A stretch of DNA of 64,000 nucleotides from contig NC_084812.1 of the NCBI RefSeq assembly GCF_963583255.1, forward strand, positions 26,987,065-27,051,064, read 5' to 3'. The first letter of the stretch is position 1. Every line of letters begins with the position of its first letter. The translations under genes and the position numbers were made by a program. Of this stretch, positions 1-11,197 are shown one piece after another. This DNA is from Pyrus communis (lineage: Eukaryota > Streptophyta > Magnoliopsida > Rosales > Rosaceae). The notes beneath the pieces are model-generated. The model saw only the letters and a list, made by a program, of their open reading frames with translations, had not been told where the DNA came from and did no database searches.

Positions 1-2480
1 GTGGGGTTCAAAATGCACCATGAGTTTCTCACATTGCCTTATGAGGTTTTGGAATTGTATCAATTTACGAATTTTGTTTCTTTGAATGTCTAATCCATCA
101 TTAAACTGATGAATTTTTTTTCCTTTTAAATTTGATGCAAATGCGACTTACACGTCAACACATATAAAGGGGCTCAAGGTCATCATATCATTCATGTAGC
201 ATATTATCATACAATAAATGAGACCAAATGCACAAATTAATACAATTTCAACATCTTAAAGTGCAACATGATAAAATTAGAACTTAAATCACTTAAAACT
301 TGAAGGGTGTGAAATTCAATCAACCCTAATTTTTCTCTGCGCCAAATATTTGGGTGTATTGACCCCACATGAGTGCCATACTAGCACATTAATAAAAAAT
401 TTGACGGATTTGACTGACAAAAAACATATTGATGTGTGGTAGTTAATTTTAGAGATGTTATTGATTGATGTTCAATTATAGAGAGGAAAATGATGATATA
501 TCCCAATTTCCAGGACGACTTATAACAAGAAAATATGGTATCATAACCGTATAAAATTCATAATCTCAATTTTGATTTGAAGATCATTCCTATATAAAAA
601 AAATCATTCGAATAAGAAATCATTTAGTTATTCAAATATATGGAACAAATCAACAGTGTGAGTACCAAGCAACATTTTCATGATGAACTACATTTGGACG
701 ACTAAATGATCTCTGATTCAAATTATTTTTATAAGAATGATCTTAAAATAAAGATTGAGAATGAGAATTGTTATTGGCACTCCAAATTCCTCATTCCACA
801 CTCTAAACTTTTTATATTTGGAAAAAATATATACTTGTGAGGAATGTAGAATGAGATTTTTGAAATGTTAATAACACTTTCGATGAGGAATTATGAATTT
901 TATATGGCGATGATACCTTATGGCATTCCTCTTAGGGATGCAAACATTATCCTAATTGAATCGCTATTCAAGGACAACATTGATGTGTGACAGTAAAGTT
1001 CAAAAACGATATTAACTGACTTTTAATTATAGAGACCCAAAGGATAAGATGTTTCAATGCCAAAAAGAAATTTGCAATGAGAAATAATAAGCCCACACTC
1101 TTTATAATTTCTCACGTGCTTTTGTTAATCCTGTTCTATTTTCATTTGGTCATGACTCATAAATTAAAAAAGTTCTTGGAAAGTTAAGATAATGTGTGAA
1201 ATTCAGCTCTTGTAAAATAAAAGGCAAAAATAAAAACCCACTGGTTGGGTTGACCAATATATCTATCTAGCTGTCTATAGCTATCTATCTTGAATGGAAG
1301 AGAACGGAATGGTGTAAGATTTTCTCTTCTCTTGTTCCCATCTTCTTACTTTTTTTTTTTTTTCATATATTATTTTTTATCTTATTATTTTTATAAAAAA
1401 ATTAATATAAGATATTGACGTGATTAAATCGTAATTATTCAAACAAAAATAAATAAAAAAGAAATTAAAAAGAAAGAGAATCCCCCTCCTCCCAGTGGAA
1501 TTGGGTTGACTATGATTGCTGGCAGTTGCAACAACATGCTCTCAACCTTCAAATCTTGGGAAGGACTGGTAGTTGGGACCTTGTCGCTGTCAGGACTCAG
1601 GAGCCAGTAGATTAGATTTTTAGGGATGTACAGTATGTGTGAGGCATTTATTTTTTGAGAAAAGCTAAACAAAGTCTCTCAAGTTGAAATTGGAATTGTT
1701 CATAAATTTTATATCATTTCACAATTGAATATTAATTTTTATGTTAATATTATAAAAAATTATATTAAAATGATAAGGTAGCAGAGTGACAGTTCTCTTA
1801 TTTTTAATTTTTACCCCAATTTTCTCATTATCTTGTGTGTTGTGTTGGCTTCAGTAGGTCCCAACGCTCGGAATTAGTTGGAATTAGGTGGACTTGGAAA
1901 CGGCAGCATTTGTCTTTTGTCAAGCAATATGCCAATATGTATTGTATTGTTGGCGAAACCCACGCCTAGTGTCATGAGCTAGATTCTTCTCTCTTCAACA
2001 CGTCTTCGGGTAAATAAAGTGAAAGTCGTTTTCAATTTTCTTTGCGCCAAGTTTGCTGCTTTCTAGTTTGATTGGAAAGAGGAGTATGATTATCTCCTTT
2101 CTTTTTTATTTAAACGGTTATGGTTAAATTACGTTAACATTTTATATTAATTTTTTATCATAAAAAATAAATAAATAAAAGAATGTGAGAGAATGAAATA
2201 AAAAAAGACGAAAAGAGAAAGGGAAAGAATCTAATCCTTATTGGAAAAGAGAAACTTACAGTTACATACTTTTCAATTTGTTTGCAGTCTTGATGGTTGG
2301 GAGTTCCAAGAAAGGCAGCTAAATATTAAAGGAGAGTTAATAAAAAAAAATTTAAAAATTTAAAATTTTAACAATAATAATAAAATAAAAAGTAAAATAA
2401 ATAATATCAAAATTAATTTTTTAGTGCTCTTCTCGTTGCACACGAAACAAGGACAAAGACGACTTGGTTTGCTTTACTTC
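1..2480. other. AT-rich intergenic DNA upstream of the transporter gene
   Basis: No open frame here looks like a gene; the longest are short and low-complexity. The stretch is AT-rich with homopolymer runs, for example poly-T near 1351-1363. Positions 428-1036 hold a set of direct and inverted repeats described separately. The last few hundred bases should include the promoter of the plus-strand gene that begins near 2500, but I could not pick a convincing TATA box. Confidence 0.6.
428..1036. repeat. Decayed element with terminal direct repeats and internal inverted repeats
   Basis: Positions 428-486 and 979-1036 are diverged direct repeats: both begin ATTGATGTGTG and end near AATTATAGAGA. 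Between them, 537-567 is inverted at about 888-918 (core ATAAAATTCATAAT), and about 561-632 is inverted at about 699-770 (shared AAGATCATTC and ATCATTTAGT on opposite strands). Nested inverted arms inside direct ends suggest a degenerate non-autonomous transposon or a foldback element that has been duplicated. I do not recognise the family and see no coding sequence. Confidence 0.5.
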
Positions 2481-2627
2481 TACTTTGTTCAGATAACTGA
2501 TTTTGCCCAGAGAGAGGGAGGGAGAGAACGACGACGACAAAGACCCATTTATATGTTGGGCTGCATTTCATCGCTGCTTCCGCATCAAAGCTGAAGGTTG
2601 GTTTCTTCTTCCTCCTTACTTGTTGCT

Positions 2628-2630
<3 letters not shown>

Positions 2631-2659
<29 letters not shown>
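2631..2659. repeat. (CT)n microsatellite in the 5' leader of the transporter gene
   Basis: This is an uninterrupted CT tract. It lies in what is probably a 5' UTR intron: a donor at 2597 (CTGAAG|GT) and an acceptor at 2989 (CTCTGCAG) would splice the leader directly upstream of the start codon at 3014. CT tracts are common in plant 5' leaders. Confidence 0.85.
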
Positions 2660-2663
<4 letters not shown>

Positions 2664-3013
2664 CAGCTCTAATCTATCATTCATAATTCACGGATATAAT
2701 AACCCTTTCATTTTCCGTTTTTCTCTGTTGAATTATTAATCCATAACTTATACGATTGTTGGTTTTACTAACACAAATAGATTATGAAAATTCTTAACCT
2801 CCCATTCAATTCCTCCTGCACCCCATCTTCTTATACAAGAGGTTTCCTTTTATCCCCTTCCCCTGTGATTTTCTTGCCTATTTTTGGTTTCGTCTGTCTC
2901 TATTCTAGAATCAAATATTTTAGAGTTTGTTTGAGCTCCTCAGACTCAGAGTTGTATTTTCTCAAGTTTAATTCTTTTGCTCTGCAGGTTCTCTTTAATT
3001 TGAAATTTCCCTT

Positions 3014-6000
3014 ATGGCTAATGCCACTGATGATGTTGATTCATTCACTACTCTTGGGAGAAGCACCGTCTCTTATTACGGTGTGGGGCATATGCTTAAT
3101 GACATTACTGCTTCCTGTTGGTTTACATATCTCTTACTGTTCTTGACAGATATTGGACTTTCCCCAAGGTAAATTCTAGTGATTTCCTTAGTTTCAAGTT
3201 CTTTGTACCTCGACCCACATCTGCACTTATACGTTTGTTTACGCGCATTGGCATATGCGCCCTTGCTTATTTTGAAATGCAACACACATATATACGTACA
3301 GACAGATCATGGTGGATGAGTTTGGGGGTGCGTGAAGCTTTCAAGACTTAGCAACATGTTATGTTAAATGTTGTCCACTTTAATAATGAGTATGAAAAAA
3401 TAATTATCCACTGTTCACAAAGCATTGGTTTCTGTGGTAGGAAGGAACTGTAGGGCCAAATTTGCAGTATGAGAGAAAATATCTAGATAGTTTAGGGGAA
3501 GTCTACAAATTTGACAGATAGGAGCGAATGAGACTTGTCAGGTTGATTAGGGCAGTTAGGCTATGCTAACCTTTTCAGGGTTGTACTATGTCATTGTCCT
3601 AATATCATCTGAATAAGTTGCACAATCTTGGTATCAAATATGATGAAAACTTGAATTATGCTTAAATCATTTAATCCATGTTTTAATCAAAGTTGTTATT
3701 TCTAGAAGTTAGGGCATCCAAGTTGTTACATAATGGATGCAAGGCTTAGAATTCTGGAAGTGAGACTTTATTTGATTAACATGCCCCCTTATGCGTGGCT
3801 GAAAAATGTTAAGCACGCAAACTAGTTATATTGGGTGACGTAAACTGCATGTTGCTGAACTAGGCCTAAAATGTTGATGAATTGTTTGCTCTCATACTAT
3901 GTTAATGTTAAGAGGCATCAATGCGAAAACCAATTTGCAAGTGGTTGAGAGGTGTGAGAATTTATGTATGGTGATGCAAAGGCTAAGAACTCCCCTTGTG
4001 GGATTTTCTATTCTCAACATTATTGTATTACCATCTCATAGTTTCAGCGTTTTGTATCATCAATCCTTAAAGATATGTTTTCTTAAGGTGTACCACATGT
4101 TTTTCTTTTTCTCTTTCTTAACTGTTATTTTCTCATTATTTTTATTTCTGTTCAGGGATGCTGCTACTGTTATGCTTTCTGGTCAAATAGCTGATGGATT
4201 TGCAACCATATTTGCTGGCGAACTGGTATCTTGATTATAATTGTATCATACATGGATGCTTCTTGCTATCCGTATTTTCAACATTCATCAATAAATGACT
4301 TAGTATATGCTGAAAAGCATGCTTGATGGATCACATAGCTTAAGTTCCAATATAATTTTTTTTGGAACTTTATGTTGACAAGTCCACATACCTACATGGC
4401 CTATTTCCCTTAGACGTGCTAACTTGCTTTCAACATTTTACTTGTATGTATTGTATTTAGAAGCCATAACTTATCTAGAGTTGTGTCATATCGACAACGT
4501 TATAAATGAAGTGTCAATGTTACATAAGTGATGGGGGACTAAGCCCAGAAAACCACCCATCCAAGTGATTGAAATCATATCCGACCAGAAAAAGAAATTA
4601 TGAATTAATAATTGTGAACCTTTTAATTCCTGTTTCCTTTTCAGTTTTGGCAATTGCAAGTTGCAACCATGGTTTTTTATTTGGTCCGTAAATAATATTT
4701 GTTTCTGTTTGCAACTTGATAGATAGATCGGTTTGGACATTTCAAATTGTGGCATGCTGCAGGCTCTGTTTTGGTTGCTATATCTTTTTCTTCCGTTTTT
4801 GGTGCTTGCATACCTTGTAAAATTTTTGGCACCTCTTCATCAACATTGCGAACTGTCGGTTACAGTATATTTGCAGCCATCTTTAACGTTGGTTGGGCTG
4901 CTACTCAGGTTTCACACATGTAAGTACTTTGTGAGTTTTAAAGTGAAAGTCTATGAGCTCCTTCTGATAAAATAAAACTACAAACCCAATGGAAGAACAA
5001 TCTTCACCAAAACTCTTTCTGTTGTAATAAAATAATAAATAAAAAATGCTCCTTTAGTGTTCTTCTAATAAATACTAGCATATGGGCACACACAAAGTGT
5101 GTGAGAAAATTTTTTATTTTTGTTTTTGAAATAGAAGGAGAGAGGAAGAGAGTGATAGAGAATGTGGGAGTGGGAAGTTTTTTTTAATTTTTATAATTAG
5201 AGATATGTTAGGATTACATGTAGGTGAGGCTTTGAAAAAAAACAGTAAAATTTGGTTGTGTAAAACATTTCTGCCCCATTTTCTTATTCATGTTCTGTTT
5301 TAATTAGAGGGTTAAACTGGTAATTTCATAGGGTTTTGGTTGACAATGAGTGTTTTATTAATTAGTAGAGATAAACTTGAAATGGTGGCATTGCTATTTC
5401 AATTTTCTATTTACCTCATTATTTTTATTTTATTTTCTATCATGTATGTGTCGCCCTTGGCTATGAACTCTACTAGAGAGGTTTAGAAATTTATTTTGAT
5501 GATTGCATTGAGTCAATAGACGGATTTTTTTTTCAAATTCAGTAAGCTTGGAACCCTGTCCCTAACCTCCTTATTTGAGGAAAAGAAAATGAAAGGGCAT
5601 TTTCTTTTGGCCTATGGAATATCTAAACACTTACAAAGAATAACTGTTTTGTTGAAGGTCTATGTTGAATTGCATTACGCTGAATTCAAATAGCAGAGTG
5701 GTGCTAGCTAGCTGTCGAAATGCTTTTACTATGGTTAGCAGCGTCCCTTTTAAGTTTTGAATTGATTATTCAGCTCCATATTTTGTTTTGTGTTTGCATT
5801 GATCGAAATGTTTTAAACCTTTTAAAGGTTGCCAACCTCAGCCTGTATGCAGTTGCTTTTGTTGTCTTTGGTGTCACTCGGGCAAATACACATGCCGACA
5901 TTGAAATTCAGGTATGATTATTTTCTAAGCAGTTCTGGTCCATCTATTAAGATCTTCTGTTCAAGTATGTCCATCACATCACTTTCACAAATGAGCAGTA

Positions 6001-9000
6001 CCGCTGGATTGCGTATTTGTCAATTTTCATAGGATGCTGCTTTGTGGGTATATTTCATCTCGGCACAAAAGAGCCAAGGTTTGCTAATTTTCTCTCAGTT
6101 TTGACTTTTGATTTGTTCTTTAAATGCTTAAGTTTTGACTTTTGATTCATTCTTTGAATGCTTATACCATTGTCGTAATATAAGATGCACATTTTATGAG
6201 GGCTGCAAGAAGAATTTGTATCGTTTTCAATATGCGCTAGTGCAGACTGCAGAGTGTTACTTATTTATTTCCATCATTTGCATTAATTTAGGGTCTGAAA
6301 GAACTTTAGGTTTTTACTATATTGTGTAGGTGTTATATTAATGTAAATTTTATTATGATGATAATTTCTATTCAAACTTTGGGAATATGATAGAAATTGA
6401 TTAAGACTATGGATTTGACTTACCATAGTTTTGTAGTTCTAATTAACGTCCCTGTTTTCTCTATTTCATCCTATGCTCTTTCCCCACCTTGCATTTATTA
6501 GAAGCATTCTCCTCTGTTCTTTTCCTAGCTTCATCAGAAAGTCTTGCATCATAAGTATCTTCTTTTGGTTTTTGATCTTGGATTTAAATGTTCCTGTATC
6601 ATTTCTTAATCGTTCTGTGATTATTTCGTAAAACCTGATAACCTCCAACTGTAGATAGTTAATCTGCATTACACATGCAGATTAAAAGTCAGCGCACAAG
6701 GAAACAGTAGTTCAAGGATTTCATGGACATACTGGTTTAAGAAAGTTCTGTATTATCAGGTTGCTATTGTTTATGTGCTGACCAGGCTAGTGGTCAATGT
6801 TTCACAGGTCAGCACACTTTTCTCCCTCTTTGTGATCATTTTTATCCATCACGAAAAGAACAAACTGCAACTAATAAGAAATGGACAGCTGAGTCCCAAC
6901 GGATTTGTTGAGCATCCAAGTTGAGAACTCCCTTATCATACTGATTTTCCTAGGAAACCACTCTTGCAATATTTTCTCCCATAATAGAAGTAATTGCCAG
7001 ATTTTGTTGTCAACCTTTGTAGTTCTTAACCTAGACGGCTTTCGTTTACTCAGGCATATCTTGCATTCTATGTTATAGATGATCTGCGAATGGCGCAATC
7101 AGCTAAAGCTCTGGTATGCACACCTTCATCATCAGAAGCGTTTTTTTTTATTTTTTTATTTTTTTCAAAGAATGAGAGACTGATTTATCTCTTTTAATTG
7201 ATGAGAATAGGTTCCTGCGATTATCTACATAAGCAGCTTCCTCGTATCTGTACTACTACAGGTCCCTTGCGAACTCAGTTTGATAAAATCTTTTATATGA
7301 CATATGCGCTTTGTTGTGTTGGTGCCTAACCATTTAACTTTAGTATTCTAGGAGATTTCATGGAATGGTCATTCCTTGAAGACCTTCTTTTCTGCTGGAG
7401 CCATTATGTGGATATTTTGCGGAGCAGGGATCCTATTTTTACCTAGCAACATGAGTGCTTTCATGTTCCTCATATCAATATTTATTGGCATAGCGAATGC
7501 TTTGATGATGGTATGATGTCATGCTTTGGTGATTTGAACTTCCTTCATGAAAATTTTAAGTGTATTGTAAATTGGTTGCATTTTGAAATTAGTCAGTAAA
7601 GTTGATACGTATTGATACTTTAGTTGAGGCACTGTGGCTGAGTGAGATACCGGAGGTGTTGTCAATCACTTACTGGAATTGCCATAGGTTGATTGGAGCC
7701 TCTTCACTACTCCCCCATGTCCCTCTCCGTTTTAGTTGGTTCAAGACGATATATGAACTATGTTAACACTTGAAACGAATATAGAAGTACATGCATGTAT
7801 TGCCCTTAGAAAGGTGGACACTGTCATATCTCTGCCAGCTGATTTTTGTCACATAATAATTGTTGACAACATAAAAGATGATAGATGTCTAAGTGGTAGT
7901 ACAGTTTTAAAAACTTGAGACAACGAAGAACTCTGTATGACCCGTGTTCCTTATGTTGAAATGACCTTTAAGGATTGACATTTCTTTCACTCTATTTTTT
8001 TGCTTTCTCAGTCTGAAGCTTGAGAATAGAATCGTGTGTGAAGAAAACAAGAGTTCTTATTATTGATGGAGATGCTGCTGGTTTTAAAACATACGTGCAG
8101 TATCAGTCCATTTTAGTCGAGTAGTTTCTTATAAATTCAGTCTAAATCATCTTTTGATGTGGCAGGTTACTGGAGTAAGCATGCAAAGCTTTTTAATTGA
8201 TACAGATCTCAATGGATGTGCATTTGTATGTGGATCTTTAAGCTTCTTGGACAAAATCTCATGTGGGCTTGCCTTATTTGTTCTTCAGTCCTATCAAAGT
8301 AAGTTACAATTTTGTGGATCTTGCTATATCTATTGCATGTTTGGTTATGTATTTTTTTTTTCTGTCATTATATTGGATTCATAAAGTTGGTTCTGTGGTT
8401 CTTAGTTTGTTGGGCTTAATGAGTTTTGGGTGATGGGATCTTTTTTTACCTGCATGGACTACTAGCAACTAGAGCAACTTTGTTTCAGTTTTGTCAGTGT
8501 TGAACGTAATGTACTTGTGTATCACCGTCCCCATTACGGTGCATTATTGTTATTTCATGGTGGCAGGGTATTTTTACTTCTGCTTGATTCTGTTTCATTA
8601 TCGGGTTATACAATTTCTCACATGAGAAAGGTGTTCATGTGGTCATGACAAGGGTTGAAGACTCATGTAGGGTCTCTACAATGGAATTAGTTACTCTCGT
8701 GTTGTCTTTTCTTGTTTGAGCTTCGGTCGCCATAGTACTAAAACTCATCAATACTTGTTTCCATTTCCCCTGAAAATGACTTGAGTACTATAGTATGCAA
8801 TAGTTGGTTCCCAATGTAAAACTTTTAATATGCAGGTAACAGGTTCATACAGGAAAACCATTCAAATCATGTCAACATCTCAGTCACGAGATTTGGATTG
8901 GGTCTTGTTCCGGCGTTATGTGCACTTGTCTCTGTGGTAGTCACATACACCATGAAACTCCAAACTGCTCGCTGTAAACCTTTGATGGAGCCTCTATTGG

Positions 9001-9005
9001 CATAG
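3014..9005 (+). CDS. MFSD12-like major facilitator superfamily transporter
   Basis: The gene encodes a predicted 12-pass membrane transporter of the GPH/MFS fold, resembling the plant relatives of animal MFSD12. Its substrate is not evident from the sequence. Coding exons by my reading: 3014-3168, 4156-4225, 4723-4919, 5658-5733, 5828-5911, 5999-6078, 6681-6807, 7054-7113, 7211-7261, 7352-7510, 8166-8298 and 8836-9005. All introns are GT-AG, phases join, and the total is 1362 nt (453 aa plus TAG). The protein starts MANATDDVDSF; residues near 24-34 read YGVGHMLNDIT, followed by a hydrophobic helix ending TDIGLSPR, typical of the family start. Later exons give GQIADGFATIFAGE, GWAATQVSHMSM, and long hydrophobic helices such as GAIMWIFCGAGILFLP. 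The C-terminus reads MEPLLA. A first AUG exists upstream in the leader, but 3014 opens the conserved frame right after a likely UTR-intron acceptor. Intron 3 carries a small Helitron. The family call is strong; the transported molecule is unknown. Confidence 0.93.
5075..5371 (-). mobile_element. 297 bp non-autonomous Helitron inside intron 3 of the transporter gene
   Basis: Read on the minus strand the element starts TCTCTACTAAT (5371 leftwards) and ends CTAG (5078-5075). The host base before the TC is A and the base after CTAG is T, the A|T target typical of Helitrons. Upstream of the CTAG is a perfect hairpin, CACACAC-TTT-GTGTGTG, followed by an 8-base spacer. No coding sequence is present. 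It lies wholly in the intron between 4919 and 5658, so the coding exons are not affected. Confidence 0.8.
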
Positions 9006-9953
9006 TGTCCACTTGAAACCAATGTTGACTCGAAGTTCTGTATATACTTGTTAGTTTTTATTACAAGCACATGCTTGAGAGAAATTAACCGGGCAGACCT
9101 AATTCTGCTTTAGGAGAAGCTGAAAAATTTTCAGCAATTCATAATGTCAACAAGGCCATTCAATTCTTTACTTATTTGTCCTTTTAATTCTTTTTATTGA
9201 AGGGATTGATGGCATGATTGCACGCCGCCGTTCATCTGTGTATAATAATTTACTAAACATTCAGCTGTTTGAGTGACTGGGTTCTGTAGTTTCAGATAAC
9301 TTAGTTCAAACGGAATCCAAGCGTTCATTTGTTTTTAATCAGTAAATCATTACTTTAAGGGGGAAATTCTTATTCATTTGGTTCATCTAGCTAACATTAC
9401 CCTGAAACTACAACTCCAGAAGACATGAAATTTTATTAGCAAACATTACCCTCTCCTCGGTTGATTGAAAAAAATGGTAATCAATACATGTTATGAGCTA
9501 AACTCGACTTAGTTCATAAAATTGGAATAAGTCACACGTTGAGAGTTTTATCCTCCCCCTGCCCCATTGATTTAGGAAAGTTTGATTTCCAGCACATTAA
9601 TTTTGTTTTGTGTAGGTAATTAATAGGTCGTGTTCTCAAATCTCAACAGGTGAGCTCTTGAGTTGTTATAGAAAACAGTGCATGAGAGGATTTCAACAAT
9701 AGTTCTAATCTAATAGTCCAAATAGCTGGGCATGTGAATTTCGACTTGTCAGTTAAATATATAGCAGAAGGACAATTGAAACTAAATATATCTTGGTAAG
9801 TATCGCATTAAATTACTCGAATCCAATCGAATATATGTTCACACAATACATAGAACACATATAGTACTGTATACGCGAGGAGAATACAAAGCAATTGAAG
9901 CGTTTTAGTTTATACGTAGAAACAAACAAGCAAGAAACTCATTGCTTACAATA
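9006..9953. other. 3' flank of the transporter gene and intergenic spacer
   Basis: The stretch holds the transporter 3' UTR (end not determined) and the region beyond the minus-strand orphan ORF's stop codon. Apart from short ORF shadows, I see no gene, repeat or structured element. Confidence 0.5.
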
Positions 9954-10511
9954 TTACATAGTTAACCGAGGAACCGCGGCCTCAAGCTTCCTGGGTTCTC
10001 TAAGTGTTCGGTCGCTCCTGACTGTGACCAAATGGCCAAAAACTTTGGCACAACGACTCACCAGTTTCTTGAGCTTCATTCCTCCTTGCAAACTCTCTTC
10101 TGCCTTTTGCTGCTTCTTGACCAGTTGAAGGTGCTTCCCTTTTTCTTCTTCAGTGAAGTGTTGGCCAAGTGAACTTCTTCCAGTGCTCCCTTCGTTACCT
10201 GATTTGATGACCGCCTTTGCTCTTTCATCCCCATTGATCAATTGCTTCAATATTTTACGGTCATAACCATTCTCTGGATGATCTTCATTTTCAACTTTCG
10301 AGGGTGAGGGTGAAGGCGAAGGTGAAGGCGAACTCTGATCTCCTCCATCTCCATTTTCATCCAGAAAACTTTTCAGAGCAAGAGCGGGAGCGGGAGTAGG
10401 GATGCTAATTCCTTCTTGGACGTTATAGTTAAATGATGACTTTCTAGTCCGCCTTGACATTGTAATATCATAACAGCGTTTGTTGATACTGCACTCACTT
10501 CCCTTTCCCAT
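9954..10511 (-). CDS. Hypothetical 185-aa protein with a Ser-Pro repeat
   Basis: This is a single uninterrupted frame from an ATG at 10511 to a stop at 9954. I do not recognise a domain. The protein is hydrophilic, without a signal peptide or membrane segment. Near residues 60-71 there is a Ser-Pro dipeptide repeat, encoded by an imperfect GGTGAA/GGCGAA repeat around 10301-10331. The second half is rich in Lys, Glu and Gln (for example EEEKGKHLQLVKKQQKAEE) and may form a short helix, and the C-terminus is basic. It sits between a transporter gene and the edge of a retrotransposon locus. It could be a real lineage-specific gene, one exon of a larger gene, or a chance ORF. The length in an AT-rich neighbourhood and the varied composition favour a real coding stretch. 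Confidence 0.5.
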   Translation of the reverse strand: MGKGSECSINKRCYDITMSRRTRKSSFNYNVQEGISIPTPAPALALKSFLDENGDGGDQSSPSPSPSPSPSKVENEDHPENGYDRKILKQLINGDERAKAVIKSGNEGSTGRSSLGQHFTEEEKGKHLQLVKKQQKAEESLQGGMKLKKLVSRCAKVFGHLVTVRSDRTLREPRKLEAAVPRLTM

Positions 10512-11197
10512 TGTTTTGCTGAATTATGCAGATCGAGTGCATATCAGCATATGTTCTATTTTTGTGTATTTTTATTTTTGGTATGATATCATGATCATCT
10601 CTGCAAGGGCAAGGAATATATAACATGATAAACAATTGTAAGAAAGAGATTGTGGTTGTTGTTTCTACTTAATTTCTAGTAGGATACAGGACGGATTGCT
10701 TAGCGATTGAGCAATTGGTGAGAGAGTAGTTTCAAGGGATCTGAAAAGAAAAGGTGAAATGTCTCCTATCTGCAGTCTGCAGTGCCGGTCGAATAAACCT
10801 TACTGCCATTTTAAACCATCTCATAAAAAAAAATGTATTTCTGCCGAGGAATTCAGAAGTGGTGATGGGAGGTTGCACCATATATCTAGGATCGACAGTG
10901 GATATGGCCTCGCCCAACCTTTTCTTGATTTGATTCGTCACTTTCTCTTGTTGAATTTTCTGCTTGGCCACCTTTGTCCTCTCAAACTCAGACTGAGACT
11001 GAGACCAGGGTAGGTGACTTTCATGCTTTCAGCTGCAGTAGCAAGCAATATTATCCATTAATTCATTGAGAAGAACTTTTATTGTAACGGGAATAGGATC
11101 AGCTTTACCACTTAAACATGTGTTTTTTATAGAGGAGGAAGAGATATGACAAGACGGATTCAACCTCTGAATCTGCTTCCGCTGTCGTAGGGTAAAA
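10512..11197. other. Transition from host DNA to the decayed retrotransposon locus
   Basis: On the minus strand, 10971-10800 reads as a Lys/Gln-rich frame (AKQKIQQEKVTNQIKKRLGE) that could be the last exon or C-terminal tail of the mobile-domain gene immediately to its right, since it continues upstream as SQSEFERTKV. No complete gene is visible. I cannot place the left boundary of the retrotransposon; it may be near 10730. Confidence 0.35.

Noticed and set aside
2503..2739. 78-codon plus frame over the (CT)n tract
   Set aside because: Lies in the 5' leader of the transporter gene and is driven by the microsatellite.
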